Shown: piece after piece, positions 42,559 to 52,216 of the stretch
How the letters are laid out: every line of letters begins with the position of its first letter
Numbering within the stretch: position 1 is the stretch's first letter
DNA from: CALGSZ01 sp042408955
GTDB taxonomy: Bacteria; Chloroflexota; Chloroflexia; Thermomicrobiales; UBA6265
Reading direction: 5' to 3'
Length of the DNA: 64,000 bases
NCBI GenBank assembly: GCA_042408955.1
Contig: JBHOQQ010000070.1
Location: forward strand, 17,226 to 81,225
The notes under the pieces: generated by a model
Databases searched by the model: none
Seen by the model: the letters and a program-made list of their open reading frames with translations, nothing else
What the model was told of the DNA's origin: nothing
Made by a program: the position numbers and the translations under genes

Positions 42559-43668
42559 TTACGTCATCGGCACCTGCCGGAGAATCTTTCCCTCGATCCG
42601 CTGGAAGATCTCATCGAGGCTTTCACCAGTGATCGTCAGCCCGTGGTTCTTGAGGCCGATGACGGCATGGCCAGGATCGGGAGAGCGGCGGACCAGCTCC
42701 GCGACTGCCGAGGCAAGCTCGTAGGTGCCGCACGGGAAGTTGACGTGTGTCGAGGGAATGCCTTCCATCCACGCATGGACGTGGAGAATCGCTCCGACCT
42801 GCGGATGCTCCCGGTAGATCATGTAATGCTCGATAGCATCCACCGAGACGCGGCGCGGCTTGACATGGGGCGGCACGCTCAGTTGCATCGCCTTCTTCTC
42901 GGGGAGGTAGTCCGTGACCAGCAGAATTTCGGTCCCGATCTCGACGAGATGACTCTTATCAACGCCGCTCGCGCTCATCCAGAAGCGCTTCTCGTCCTTG
43001 CGCGCGCTGAGATTGCCATAGGAAAGTCCACCGATGTTGAACATGGCGCGGACATGGCGGAAATCCTCGGGTGAGAGATATTCCTCGAGGGGGAATGGCG
43101 ACGGGAGAAGATCGAGCTCATCGAGTTTCTTGCCGGCGCGGGTGATAGAAGCGGTAATCTCGTCGCCGTTCCACAGCTCAGGCTCGAGATCCGGGACAAA
43201 GATGTTGTCAATAATGAGCTGCGACGTTGCCAGTGGGGCCAGCCGCTCTAAGATCGCCTCAAAGAAGGCAGGATCGTCCCCCAGGTGCGGAACGGAGTAG
43301 GATCCCTGCTCCAGGGTGAAAAAGAAGGCTTCGGGATGGCCGCTCTTCCCTTCTCGAACCATGAGGATGAAGAGATTAGCGAGCGTGCGCAGCAACAACG
43401 GGTAGCCGGTCTTGAGCGGTTCTTCCGGGTAGCGATCATCCTCACCGATGCCGACGACAAACACAGCGCGGTTTTTGCGGCGCACGGATGTTGGCTTTTC
43501 CAGATCGACGGGATGCAGCACGATGCCTCCCTCGTCGGTTGCTTCGTTGGGCTCAATCACGTTGTAGCCACGCTCGCGCATGGCCGAAGCGAGATTGCCT
43601 GCAAACCAGTCGCGCAGCGCACCCCGCGGCAACGTTGCCAAATGGGAGGCCACCATCCGTTCCATCAT
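42559..43668 (-). CDS. Class II aldolase/adducin-family protein with extra N-terminal domain
   Basis: A 369-residue protein. The C-terminal 200 residues are a class II aldolase fold: FRHVRAMFNIGGLSYGNLSA, HYMIYREHPQVGAILHVHAW (zinc His pair) and VIGLKNHGLTITGESLDEIF (third His). The first 165 residues (start MMERMVASHLATLPRGALRD) match no family I know and contain KNRAVFVVGIGED and an LLRTLANLFILMVREGKSGH segment, so this is a fusion or a long variant. Start: ATG 43668 behind AAGGAG. Substrate unknown. Confidence 0.75.
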   Translation of the reverse strand: MMERMVASHLATLPRGALRDWFAGNLASAMRERGYNVIEPNEATDEGGIVLHPVDLEKPTSVRRKNRAVFVVGIGEDDRYPEEPLKTGYPLLLRTLANLFILMVREGKSGHPEAFFFTLEQGSYSVPHLGDDPAFFEAILERLAPLATSQLIIDNIFVPDLEPELWNGDEITASITRAGKKLDELDLLPSPFPLEEYLSPEDFRHVRAMFNIGGLSYGNLSARKDEKRFWMSASGVDKSHLVEIGTEILLVTDYLPEKKAMQLSVPPHVKPRRVSVDAIEHYMIYREHPQVGAILHVHAWMEGIPSTHVNFPCGTYELASAVAELVRRSPDPGHAVIGLKNHGLTITGESLDEIFQRIEGKILRQVPMT

Positions 43669-43961
43669 GTCACTCCTTTTCACGATTCCTGCGCCTGAGG
43701 CAGGGTGATCTTCCGGGATAACCCCACCACGGTCACGCCCAGCATGGTGGTGCACATCGTTGAGGCAGGCAAGCCAGTGCATCGGGTTGGCGAGCGGCGC
43801 CTTCCCCAGCAGGCGCGACCCGTGCAGGCGACAACGCCGTCAAAAGGATACGTGACGGCCAGGCATAGCGGAAAGGGAATATGAGCGTCAAGACGGGAAT
43901 ACGCTCATGGTATGATGCTGCTCCAGGCGAATGGACCCCACTGTCAGCGAGGTGGATCGTG

Positions 43962-44834
43962 ATGCATTACCCGACCGGATCGGTAGATGACCTATTTCGT
44001 GTCGCCGCGGTGCAAATGAACTCCCGCGATGATAAGGCGGCAAATATCCAGACGGCGCTTGAGCTTATCGATCGCGCTGCGAGGACTGGTGCGCGGCTCG
44101 TCGCATTGCCAGAGATCTGGACGTATCTTGGCGACCCGGGGGAAAACCGGGCAAACGCGGAACCCATCCCCGGTCCGACCACCGAGCTCCTGGCGGAGTG
44201 CGCCCGCCGGCATGGGATCTACTTGCACTGCGGCAGCATGTATGAAATCCGTCCTGGCGTGCCCAAAGTCTTTAACACCACGGTCGTGCTTGGCCCAGAT
44301 GGCGCGATCCTCGCAAAATACAGCAAGATCCACATGTTTGATGTCGTGCTGGAGGGTGTCGCCACCTACGAAGAATCCGCCACCGTCCAGCCGGGGGATG
44401 AGATCGTCACCGTTGACATTGATGGCATCCGCGTTGGGCTCGCAATTTGCTACGACCTGCGCTTCCCCGAGCTCTTTCGCATCCTTGCCTTGCGCGGAGC
44501 AGAGGTGATCGTCTTGCCTGCCGCTTTTACCCTCATGACCGGCAAAGATCACTGGGACACGCTTATCCGCGCCCGGGCAATTGAGAACACTGTGTTTATG
44601 GTCGCTCCAGCACAAATGGGACCGGATTCGTCTGGAAAATGGTGCTACGGGCGATCAATGATCGTCGATCCCTGGGGAATTACCCTGGCCACCGCGCCAG
44701 ACGCCGAGACGGTCATCAGCGCCACGCTCGACCGCTCACTGCTGCGCAACATCCGCCGCCAGGTGCCGTCGCTCGCCAACCGCATGCCAGACCGCTACAT
44801 CTGGCCGGAGCAACCTGTCGCCGCTCACCGATAA
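43962..44834 (+). CDS. Nitrilase/omega-amidase-type carbon-nitrogen hydrolase
   Basis: A 290-residue hydrolase of the carbon-nitrogen family. All three catalytic residues are visible: Glu in LVALPEIWTYLG, Lys in AKYSKIHMFDV, and Cys in GLAICYDLRFPELF. FRVAAVQMNSRDDKAANIQT is the standard N-terminus, from which I choose ATG 43962 (GAGGTGG upstream) rather than 43881. The CYDLRFPEL form and the length are typical of the omega-amidase (Nit2-like) branch that hydrolyses amides of dicarboxylic acids. No obvious operon partners. Confidence 0.88.
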   Translation: MHYPTGSVDDLFRVAAVQMNSRDDKAANIQTALELIDRAARTGARLVALPEIWTYLGDPGENRANAEPIPGPTTELLAECARRHGIYLHCGSMYEIRPGVPKVFNTTVVLGPDGAILAKYSKIHMFDVVLEGVATYEESATVQPGDEIVTVDIDGIRVGLAICYDLRFPELFRILALRGAEVIVLPAAFTLMTGKDHWDTLIRARAIENTVFMVAPAQMGPDSSGKWCYGRSMIVDPWGITLATAPDAETVISATLDRSLLRNIRRQVPSLANRMPDRYIWPEQPVAAHR

Positions 44835-44924
44835 ATGACGATACCTTAGGTTCGCGGGAGGGTGCTGCGCCCTCTTCGCTCGTGGTCGCTCGCTGCCCCA
44901 GTCTCCTGCTCGGCACCCGCCGGC

Positions 44925-47387
44925 TCACACCAGCCGGTGCCGCATGGCGAGGGCTGTTGCTGCCGCGCGCGATGGAACGCCGAGCTTGGCAAGGACTCGG
45001 GAGACGTGCACACCGACGGTGCGCGAGCTAATGAACAGCGCATTGGCAATCTCCCGGTCAGAGTACCCAGCCGCGACGAGCTGGAGTACCTCACGCTCCC
45101 GCTCGGTCAATCCGAAGCGCTCTGCAGGACTCGGGTGCGGCGTCCGAGGAAGAGCGGGGACGGTCGAATGCTGCTGCGCAGCTCATCCGATCCCGGTCAT
45201 AACGGCGTCATGCAAGGACCACGACCGGCCGGATTCCCAAGCCGCATCGAACGCTGTCGCGCCAAGGCGGCGGCGGAGGGATTCCACCTCGTGAGCGTGC
45301 GCGTCGCTTTCGGCCGGCGGGAGTGGCGCCTGAATCTCGTGGCGCACGCGATCAACTGCGCCAAAGAGCCGCGCTCCGGTCTCTGGCTGTCCTGGCGCCG
45401 CGGCAACGGGCGCAAGGGCCTCCAGGCACTCCACTAGTCCGCGCTTGTCCCCAAGCTCCTGCCGTAGCGCCAGCGCTTCGCCTAATAACCTGGCAGCCTG
45501 CACATGCTCCCCCTGCCGGTACGCAACACGCGCGAGATTGTCCAGGGCATAGCCGACTCCAAGCTTGCCGCCCACTTCCCGGAACAGAGCCAAGCTCTCG
45601 GTGAATAGCCGCCGCGCCTCCTGGAGGTCGCCTCGATGGCGAGCGACGTCGCCAAGGTTGAACAGCGAGTAGGCGACTGCTCCCGTGTCGCCCATCGCGC
45701 GCCGGATCGCCAGCGCCTCCTCATGCAGCGACACCGCCTGCGCATAGTCTCCTTCGGCATTGGCGACGTTGCCGAGATTCGTCAGGGAGTTGCCCAATCC
45801 CTGCTGGTCACCGGCCTGCCGTCGCAATGCGAGGCTCTCCTCATGCAGGTGCCGGGCACGCGGATAGTCTGACTGGTAGAAGGCCACAAGACCCAGACCA
45901 TTGAGCGAGGTGGCCACCTCCGCGGCCGTGCCAGACGCGCGCCGAATCGTGAGTCCTGCCTGGTACGCCTGCTCCGCCCGATCGTAATCCCCGAGGTCGA
46001 GGGCCAGGTTGCCCAAGTGGTGGAGAGCTTTGGCATGCACAAGCGGCGAAACCGGCCTAAGAAGGGAAAACGCGCGAGTAGTCCAGGCATCTCCCTCAAT
46101 GAGATAGCCACGGGTCACCCAAAAGCGCCAGAGCCCGCCGGCAAGGCGCTGGGCAAGCTCGGCTTCTCCGCTCTCGCATGCCCAGCCAAGCGCCGCGCGC
46201 AAATTGTCCCGCTCGGCATCGAGGCGATCGAGCCACTGGTCCTGATCAGGTCCGACCAGATGTGGCTCAGCGGTCTCGACGAGCGCGCAGGCCCACTCCG
46301 CATGACGCTTCCGAGCATCCGGTTCGTCGCCGCTGGCCGCAAGGCACTCGCGCGCATAGGCTAGCACGGTTTCCAGCATCCCCAACCGGACCTCAGCGTC
46401 GTCGCCACTATCGAGTCTCCGGATGAGGCTCTTATCAACAAGTGAGGCGATCCCATCGAGAACGGCCGGTGTCTCCCGTCCAGCGACGGTCTCCGCGGCA
46501 TCCAGCGTGAAGCCGCCGGCGAAAACCGCAAGCCGGCGAAAAAGCATTTGCTCGCTCTGGGGCAAGAGATCGTAGCTCCAAGCGACCGCGTCGCGGAGCG
46601 TGCGCAGCCGCGAGGGCTGATCGCGCGCTCCACCGGTCAGCAAATGCAGACGGTGGTCGAGGCGCGCCAGCAGCGCCGGAGGAGACAGCACCTTGCTCCG
46701 AGCGGCGGCAAGCTCGATCGCCAGCGGCAGGCCGTCGAGCCGGCGCACGATCTGCGCGACCGTGGTCATATTCTCCTCTGTCAGCGCGAAGGTAGGGTTG
46801 ACCGCCTGCGAACGCGAGATGAAGAGCGCCACCGCCGCGTTGCGAGCAAGGTCGGCAAGCGCAGGCCGGCGTCCCTCCGGTGGCAGGCGGAGTGGAGCCA
46901 GGGGAAATTCGCGCTCGGCACTGAGGCGGAGCACCTCCCGGCTTGTCACCAGCACGGTCAGCGTGGGGAGCAGCGCGAGCAGCGCCGCCAGGTCCGCTGC
47001 CGCATCGACGACCTGCTCCATGTTGTCAAGGATGAGCAGCATATCTCGACCGGCCAGCGCATCGGTGATCTGCTCCAGTGCCGATTGCTCAGCCACCTGG
47101 CGAAGTCCCAGCGCCTGCCCGATCGTTGGGGGCACGAGCTCTGGCTCCCGCAGCGGTGAGAGATCAACGAACAGCACGCCGCCAGCAAACACGTCGCTGA
47201 GTTCCGCACCGGCCCGCAGTGCGAGGCGCGTTTTGCCAACTCCGCCTGGCCCGGTCACGGTGATGAGCCGGCTCTCTCCTGACGTGAGGAGGCTGACAAG
47301 CGCGCCTAGCTCTTCCTCGCGGCCCACCAAGGGCGTGAGCGGTGCTGGAAGCGAGTGGAATCGGTCGTAGGAAACACTGAGGGCCAT
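44925..47387 (-). pseudogene. NB-ARC-like ATPase/TPR/LuxR transcriptional regulator split by in-frame TGA
   Basis: The first part, ATG 47387 to TGA 45183 (734 residues), has TPLVGREEELGALVSLL and a P-loop GPGGVGKTRLALRAG with Walker B in MLLILDNMEQVVD, then NB-ARC-like helices. It continues with at least six TPR repeats (DRAEQAYQAGLTIRRASGTA and others). After the TGA the same frame reads through LPRTPHPSPAERFG to a LuxR HTH, TEREREVLQLVAAGYSDREI and SSRTVGVHVSRVLAKLGVPS, ending at 44925. In related proteins the HTH is the C-terminal domain of one chain, so the stop detaches the DNA-binding part. Confidence 0.82.
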
Positions 47388-47758
47388 GGGGCGCTCCTGA
47401 GGAGGTGGCGCGGACGGGTGTTGTCAATCGTGAGCCAGTACGCTCCTAGCACGGCGGATCTGCGCTGCGTGCTCGTGAGCATGAGCCGCATAGAGGCGGA
47501 GCCAAACCTCGATGGTGAACCGGCCAGATTCTGAGTGCGTGCCTTCGCGCTGCCAGTCTTCCGGCGTCAAGCGCCGCAAGATCTCGACGGTCGTCTCCCG
47601 CGCTGCCGTGATCGCAGCGAGTGCGGCGGTGATTGGCCGGTTGTCATACCAAAGACGGCGGGCAAACGCTTCTTGGTCATAGCCGGCAAGCGCCGGGCGA
47701 TGCTCCGCCAGCAAGCGGCGCACGCGCAGCGCGCCTTCCATCTCGCTGTCGGCCAGGT

Positions 47759-47786
47759 GATGGATCACCTCACGCACGGACCACTC
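47759..47786 (-). repeat. Direct repeat, copy 1, in the broken DinB gene
   Basis: 28 bases beginning GATGGATCACCTCACGCACG on plus, identical to 47820-47847. The 33 bases between the copies (47787-47819) include the palindrome AGTACGTACT. Confidence 0.95.
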
Positions 47787-47819
47787 TGTGTACAGGGGGA
47801 GAAAGTACGTACTGCTCAC

Positions 47820-47847
47820 GATGGATCACCTCACGCACGGACCACTC
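47820..47847 (-). repeat. Direct repeat, copy 2, in the broken DinB gene
   Basis: Identical to 47759-47786 at a distance of 61 bases, which is not a multiple of three and therefore shifts the reading frame. Confidence 0.95.
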
Positions 47848-48158
47848 ACCAGGCGCCGGCCGCGCATCGAGTTCTGCGCTGGTGATTCCATCCAACGCGG
47901 CCGCCACCTCGGCTGGTCCAGCCTCGTACCGCGCAATGAGGTCTTCCCGCTCTCGTGCATCCATGCGTCCCTCGCTTTCTCCCTTGGCTCTCGCGCACAG
48001 CCTGGCAAACAATACGCCCCACCCAAAGAACGACGCACCAGCGGCGATGGTGTCAGGTGCGCGAAGCGCCATGGCCGCACAGGCTGAGTACGCACAGATA
48101 GGCAATGTGCAGTACCTCGCCCCTTGCAGGCATTCGACCGGCGCCATTTGCAGACCCG

Positions 48159-48187
48159 TTGACAGATCACAGGTGGCTTGCTAGCAT
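48159..48187 (+). promoter_or_regulatory. Promoter of the CUT2 sugar ABC operon
   Basis: TTGACA (48159-48164, perfect), 17 bases, TAGCAT (48182-48187). Transcript would start near 48194, about 90 bases before the binding-protein gene. The region 47965-48284 shows nothing else clear. Confidence 0.6.
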
Positions 48188-48284
48188 CCCTCCGCTCAAA
48201 GGTCCAGATTGGCTGGCGGGCGCGGCGGCCCACGCGGGGTGGCGCTCAGCCGCAACCCGCCCGACGACGAGCAAGGGGGATGTC

Positions 48285-49442
48285 ATGGATGATGTGATTC
48301 GTCGGAGGATGACACGCCGTGAGGCCATGCGCATCTCAATTCTTGGGGCCGGTGCGCTGACCGTGACGGCCGCCGGTGGGGGACGCTATCTGATTGACCG
48401 GGTTGGCGCCCAGGAAGCAACTCCCACCCCATTTGACCGCGCGGCCTGCTACCAGCCGTTCCCGAACGCCAAGATGGTCAAGTACGAGAAGGTTGCCGAT
48501 CCTCCGTACAGCCTGGCGCTCTCCAATTCGTATATCGGCAACGTCTGGCGTACCCAAATGATCAACATGGCCAACGTCTTCGTCAAGCGGCCGGACATCG
48601 CGCCCCTGATCAAGGACTGGCAGGTCGCATCCTCCGGTGAGGATGTGGCGGCACAGATCGCGCAGACAGAGAACCAGATCGCTGCTGGCGCCCAGGCCAT
48701 CATCATCAATGCGATCAACCCAGATGCGCTGGTTCCGACGGTCAACAAGGCGCGGCAACAGGGGATCGTCGTCGTTGCCTTCGATAACATCGTCAACTCC
48801 GAAGAGATCGTCTTTGTCAATGAAGATCAGTATGAGATGGGCAAGCGCTGGGCCGAGTGGCTGGTCGAGCAGATCGGCGGCAAGGGCAAGGTGCTGATGG
48901 TCCTCGGCGTTCAGGGTACCAGCGTCGATACGGACCGGACCAAGGGAGGCGACGACGTTTTCAGCAAATACCCGGAGATCACGACGGTGAAGGTCGTCGG
49001 CAAGTGGGATCCGGGCACCGCGCAGACGGTGACAGCCAACGCGCTCGCGGCTCATCCCGACATCGCTGGCGTCTGGTGCCAGGGCGGAACGGACGGCGTG
49101 GTGCGGGCCTTCCTGGCCGCCGGCCGGCCGCTGGTGCCGATCGCGGGTGAGGCCGAGAACGGTTTCCGCAAGCAGATGCTGCAATACAAGGATCAATTCA
49201 AGGGATATTCAATCGGGCAATCGCCGGGCCTGGTTTGCGTCTCGATCCGCGTCGCGCTCGATCTGCTCCAAGGCATCGAGGTGCCATCGGCGATTTCGGT
49301 GCCGCTCCCAGAGGCCAAGACCGAGGATCTGGTGCCCGGGGTGAATGTGTTCCCGGATGCACCGGATAATTTCTTCACACCGATTAACATTGAGCAGTGC
49401 GGTGTCTCCTTCACCTACGAGGAAATCGCGCCGCAGAGCTAA
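48285..49442 (+). CDS. CUT2-type sugar ABC transporter, substrate-binding protein
   Basis: A 385-residue exported protein, started at ATG 48285 (AAGGGGG upstream). The N-terminus RRRMTRREAMRISILGAGAL has a twin-Arg-like motif before the hydrophobic core, so Tat export is possible. The mature part is a periplasmic-binding type 1 fold similar to RbsB: ALSNSYIGNVWRTQMINMAN, QIAAGAQAIIINAINPDALV, KGKVLMVLGVQGTSVDTDRT, HPDIAGVWCQGGTDGVVRAF. The ligand is a sugar or related small molecule, unidentified. First gene of a five-gene operon. Confidence 0.88.
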   Translation: MDDVIRRRMTRREAMRISILGAGALTVTAAGGGRYLIDRVGAQEATPTPFDRAACYQPFPNAKMVKYEKVADPPYSLALSNSYIGNVWRTQMINMANVFVKRPDIAPLIKDWQVASSGEDVAAQIAQTENQIAAGAQAIIINAINPDALVPTVNKARQQGIVVVAFDNIVNSEEIVFVNEDQYEMGKRWAEWLVEQIGGKGKVLMVLGVQGTSVDTDRTKGGDDVFSKYPEITTVKVVGKWDPGTAQTVTANALAAHPDIAGVWCQGGTDGVVRAFLAAGRPLVPIAGEAENGFRKQMLQYKDQFKGYSIGQSPGLVCVSIRVALDLLQGIEVPSAISVPLPEAKTEDLVPGVNVFPDAPDNFFTPINIEQCGVSFTYEEIAPQS

Positions 49443-49574
49443 TCGCGCAGGAAGCCTTTGGCGACCGGCATCGCGCCGTGCGACAACGCCCATGATGGCA
49501 GGAGCCGGGTCGTCGCTCAGACGTCCGGCTCCTCATCGGAGCATGCTGGCGCGCAGGCAGTAGGATTGTCGACG

Positions 49575-51095
49575 ATGCCCATTCTTGCCGCAGAAGGCAT
49601 CACCAAACGCTTTGGCGGCGTCGTCGCGCTCGACGGCGCCTCATTCTCGTGTGAAGCGGGCGAGATTCATGCCTTGCTCGGCGGCAACGGCGCTGGCAAG
49701 AGCACGATGGTCAAAGTGCTCTGCGGAGTCCAGCCTGCTGATGCTGGGACGATCACACTCAAAGGACGGCAGGTCCGGTTTGCCGATCCCGCCGCGGCCG
49801 CAGCCGCGGGTATCGTGCCGGTGTTTCAAGAACTCTCGCTGATACCCGATTTGACTGTGGCGGAAAATCTCTTCATGGGCCGTGAGCCACGCCGCTTCGG
49901 GTTGATGGATCGCCGCGGCATGGAACGCGCCGCGCGCATACTGCTGGAAAGCCTGCGCTTCCCCCCGATTGATCCTGGAGCGATCGTGCGTGATCTCCCC
50001 TTGGCAGAGCGACAGCTTGTCGAGATCGCCAAGGCGATCGGCCGCCGGCCGGACGTGCTGATCCTTGATGAAGCGACATCGGCCCTCGGTGCCCAGGAGG
50101 TTGAGCGCGTTTTCGCGGCCCTGCGCGACTTGCGGCAGCAAGGTATGGCCATTGTCTTCATCTCACACCGGATGGAAGAAGTGCGCGCTTTGTGTGACCG
50201 GGCGACGATCTTCCGCGACGGCAAGGACGTGGCAACCGTCAACGTCGCGGAGGCCGGACAGGAAGAGATCGTCCGGCTGATGGTTGGCCGCCAGCTTGAA
50301 GAGGTCTTCCCACCCAAACCTCCCATCACCTCAGCGCCACCTGTGCTCCAGGTGGAGAACCTGAGCTGGGAACAGACATTGCGGAACATTTCTCTGACGC
50401 TACATCAGGGAGAGATTCTTGGGCTCTCCGGCCTGGAAGGTCAAGGGCAGGGCGATCTCCTGCTGGCACTCTTCGGGGTCTACGCGGGTGTGACTGGGTC
50501 GGTGCGGGTGAAAAGCCATTCCCTTCCCCTTGGCAGCCCTGCCGCGGCGATGCGGGCGGGGCTTGCGCTCATCCCCGAGGACCGGAAAACGCAGGGATTG
50601 ATTCTGCCCCTTTCAGTGCGCGAGAACATCACGCTCCCCGTTCTGCCCGAGCTAGCCAACGCTGGGGTGGTGCGGCGCGATGCAGAGCGGGAAACGACGC
50701 GCCAGATGATTGACCGGCTCGCCATCAAGACCGCGAGCATGGATACACCCGTCCGCTATTTGAGCGGCGGCAATCAGCAGAAGACCGCCATTGCCAAATG
50801 GTTGACCACCGATGCGCGCATCTATCTCATGTACGACCCGACACGGGGAATCGACGTTGCGACCAAGCAAGAGATTTACCGGCTCATGCGCGACCTTGCC
50901 GCCGAGGGGCAGGCGCTCCTCTTCTTCTCGACCGATCTGGCTGAGATCATCGGGTTGTGCGACCGCGCGCTGGTGATGTTCGAGGGCACAGTTGTGCGCG
51001 AGCTTGCGGGCGCGGATTTGACGAAAGAGGCGCTCATCGCTGCCTCGCTTGGGATGAGCGGCGCGCCCCAGGCGCTCGCGGAGCCAGCGGCATGA
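49575..51095 (+). CDS. CUT2-type sugar ABC transporter, ATP-binding protein (two domains)
   Basis: A 506-residue double nucleotide-binding protein of the RbsA/MglA type. The first domain has Walker A GGNGAGKSTMVKVL, and Walker B ending DEATSALGAQEVERV. The second domain has the degenerate LSGLEGQGQGDLLLALFG loop and signature YLSGGNQQKTAIAKWLTTDA, as is usual in this family. I start at ATG 49575 (AGGA upstream, PILAAEGITKRFGGVVALDG), which follows the binding-protein gene by 132 bases. Confidence 0.9.
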   Translation: MPILAAEGITKRFGGVVALDGASFSCEAGEIHALLGGNGAGKSTMVKVLCGVQPADAGTITLKGRQVRFADPAAAAAAGIVPVFQELSLIPDLTVAENLFMGREPRRFGLMDRRGMERAARILLESLRFPPIDPGAIVRDLPLAERQLVEIAKAIGRRPDVLILDEATSALGAQEVERVFAALRDLRQQGMAIVFISHRMEEVRALCDRATIFRDGKDVATVNVAEAGQEEIVRLMVGRQLEEVFPPKPPITSAPPVLQVENLSWEQTLRNISLTLHQGEILGLSGLEGQGQGDLLLALFGVYAGVTGSVRVKSHSLPLGSPAAAMRAGLALIPEDRKTQGLILPLSVRENITLPVLPELANAGVVRRDAERETTRQMIDRLAIKTASMDTPVRYLSGGNQQKTAIAKWLTTDARIYLMYDPTRGIDVATKQEIYRLMRDLAAEGQALLFFSTDLAEIIGLCDRALVMFEGTVVRELAGADLTKEALIAASLGMSGAPQALAEPAA

Positions 51096-51132
51096 GCACC
51101 TTCATGGTAACCGTGGTCTGAGGAGTCCGATC

Positions 51133-52149
51133 ATGGTCGCAACCGCTGCTCCCTCGCCCATGCAAACGCATCATCCGCGCCGCCCATTGCTCCTGCGCGG
51201 CGCGCGCATGCTGCTCGCGTACGTGATTCTCCTCGCTCTGCTGGTGATGTATCAGCAAAAGGCGCCGCGCTTCACCGAGCGGGAATGGCAATCGCTCGCC
51301 AACCAGGGCATGACCCTGACGATCGCAAGCTTCGGTCAAACGGTGGTCGTCCTGACCGGTGGTATCGACCTTTCCGTCGGCCCGATGGTGAGCCTTTCGA
51401 ACAGCATCGTCGCCACTATGGGCCGCAAGGACGCACCGGACGAGCGGCTGGCCCTCGGGGTGATCGTTGCGCTGCTCGTCGGCGCTGCTGGTGGGCTGGC
51501 CAACGGGCTGATCATTGCGTACGGGCGGCTCCAGCCGATCATCGTCACGCTCGCCACCGGCTACATCTACGCTGGCATCGCTCTCCATGTGCGGCCCCGC
51601 CCCGGTGGGTATGTGCCATTCAACCGGGCCGACCAAGTGACGGGTCTCTTATGGGGCAAGCTTCCAACGGCCCTGGTGCTGCTCCTAATCCTGGTGGTGA
51701 TTTGGGCACTCTTCAAGCGCACGCGCCTCAGTAACCGCATCATCGCGATCGGCAGCAGCCAGGGTGCCGCCTATATGTCCGGCGTCAATGTGGTGCAGAC
51801 CAAGATTTGGGCGTACACTCTCGCGGGGATCGCCAGCGCCTGCGCCGGACTCTTCCTCACCGCCCAGACCGCTTCCGGCGATGCCAATGCCGGCCTTGTC
51901 TACACCTTGAACTCGATCGCTGCGGTCGTGCTCGGTGGGGCGAGCCTCGCGGGCGGCGCTGGATCGTTCATTGGCACGATCGCCGGCGCCTATGTGCTGT
52001 CGATCATTCCAAGCGTGCTCTATTTCTTCGATTTTTATCGCTCACGCCCGCTCTCCCAAGATCTCTACAAAGGCTCGATTCTCCTCGCGGCCGTGGCGCT
52101 CGGGGCCGTGGGCGTGCTCCGCATGCGCAACCGGCTTGACCGGTTGTGA
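51133..52149 (+). CDS. CUT2-type sugar ABC transporter, permease 1
   Basis: A 338-residue membrane protein with around eight to ten hydrophobic segments. Family motifs: VLTGGIDLSVGPMVSLSNSI in the middle and NSIAAVVLGGASLAGGAGSF, with FIGTIAGAYVLSIIPSVLYF near the end. It lies 37 bases behind the ATPase gene. With the next gene it probably forms a heterodimeric permease. Confidence 0.87.
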   Translation: MVATAAPSPMQTHHPRRPLLLRGARMLLAYVILLALLVMYQQKAPRFTEREWQSLANQGMTLTIASFGQTVVVLTGGIDLSVGPMVSLSNSIVATMGRKDAPDERLALGVIVALLVGAAGGLANGLIIAYGRLQPIIVTLATGYIYAGIALHVRPRPGGYVPFNRADQVTGLLWGKLPTALVLLLILVVIWALFKRTRLSNRIIAIGSSQGAAYMSGVNVVQTKIWAYTLAGIASACAGLFLTAQTASGDANAGLVYTLNSIAAVVLGGASLAGGAGSFIGTIAGAYVLSIIPSVLYFFDFYRSRPLSQDLYKGSILLAAVALGAVGVLRMRNRLDRL

Positions 52150-52216
52150 GCCAGGAACGCCAGCGATGGCAGCACGATCGTATTGGTTTGGGTAGACAGG
52201 CGGGAAGGCACCAACC

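Larger units (their letters stand above)
47424..47964 (-). pseudogene. DinB-family gene disrupted by 61-base duplication/insertion
   Basis: Reads MDAREREDLIARYEAGPAEV from ATG 47964 (GAGGG upstream) through GEWSVREVIH, then shifts frame; the rest of the protein restarts with a second TEWSVREVIHHLADSEMEGA and runs to 47424. The cause is a 28-base direct repeat (47759-47786 and 47820-47847), so 61 bases are extra and the frame is lost. Removing 61 bases restores an uninterrupted DinB_2-type protein of about 160 residues with the helix His motifs. DinB proteins are helical metal-dependent, often thiol-transferase-like proteins. Confidence 0.82.
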
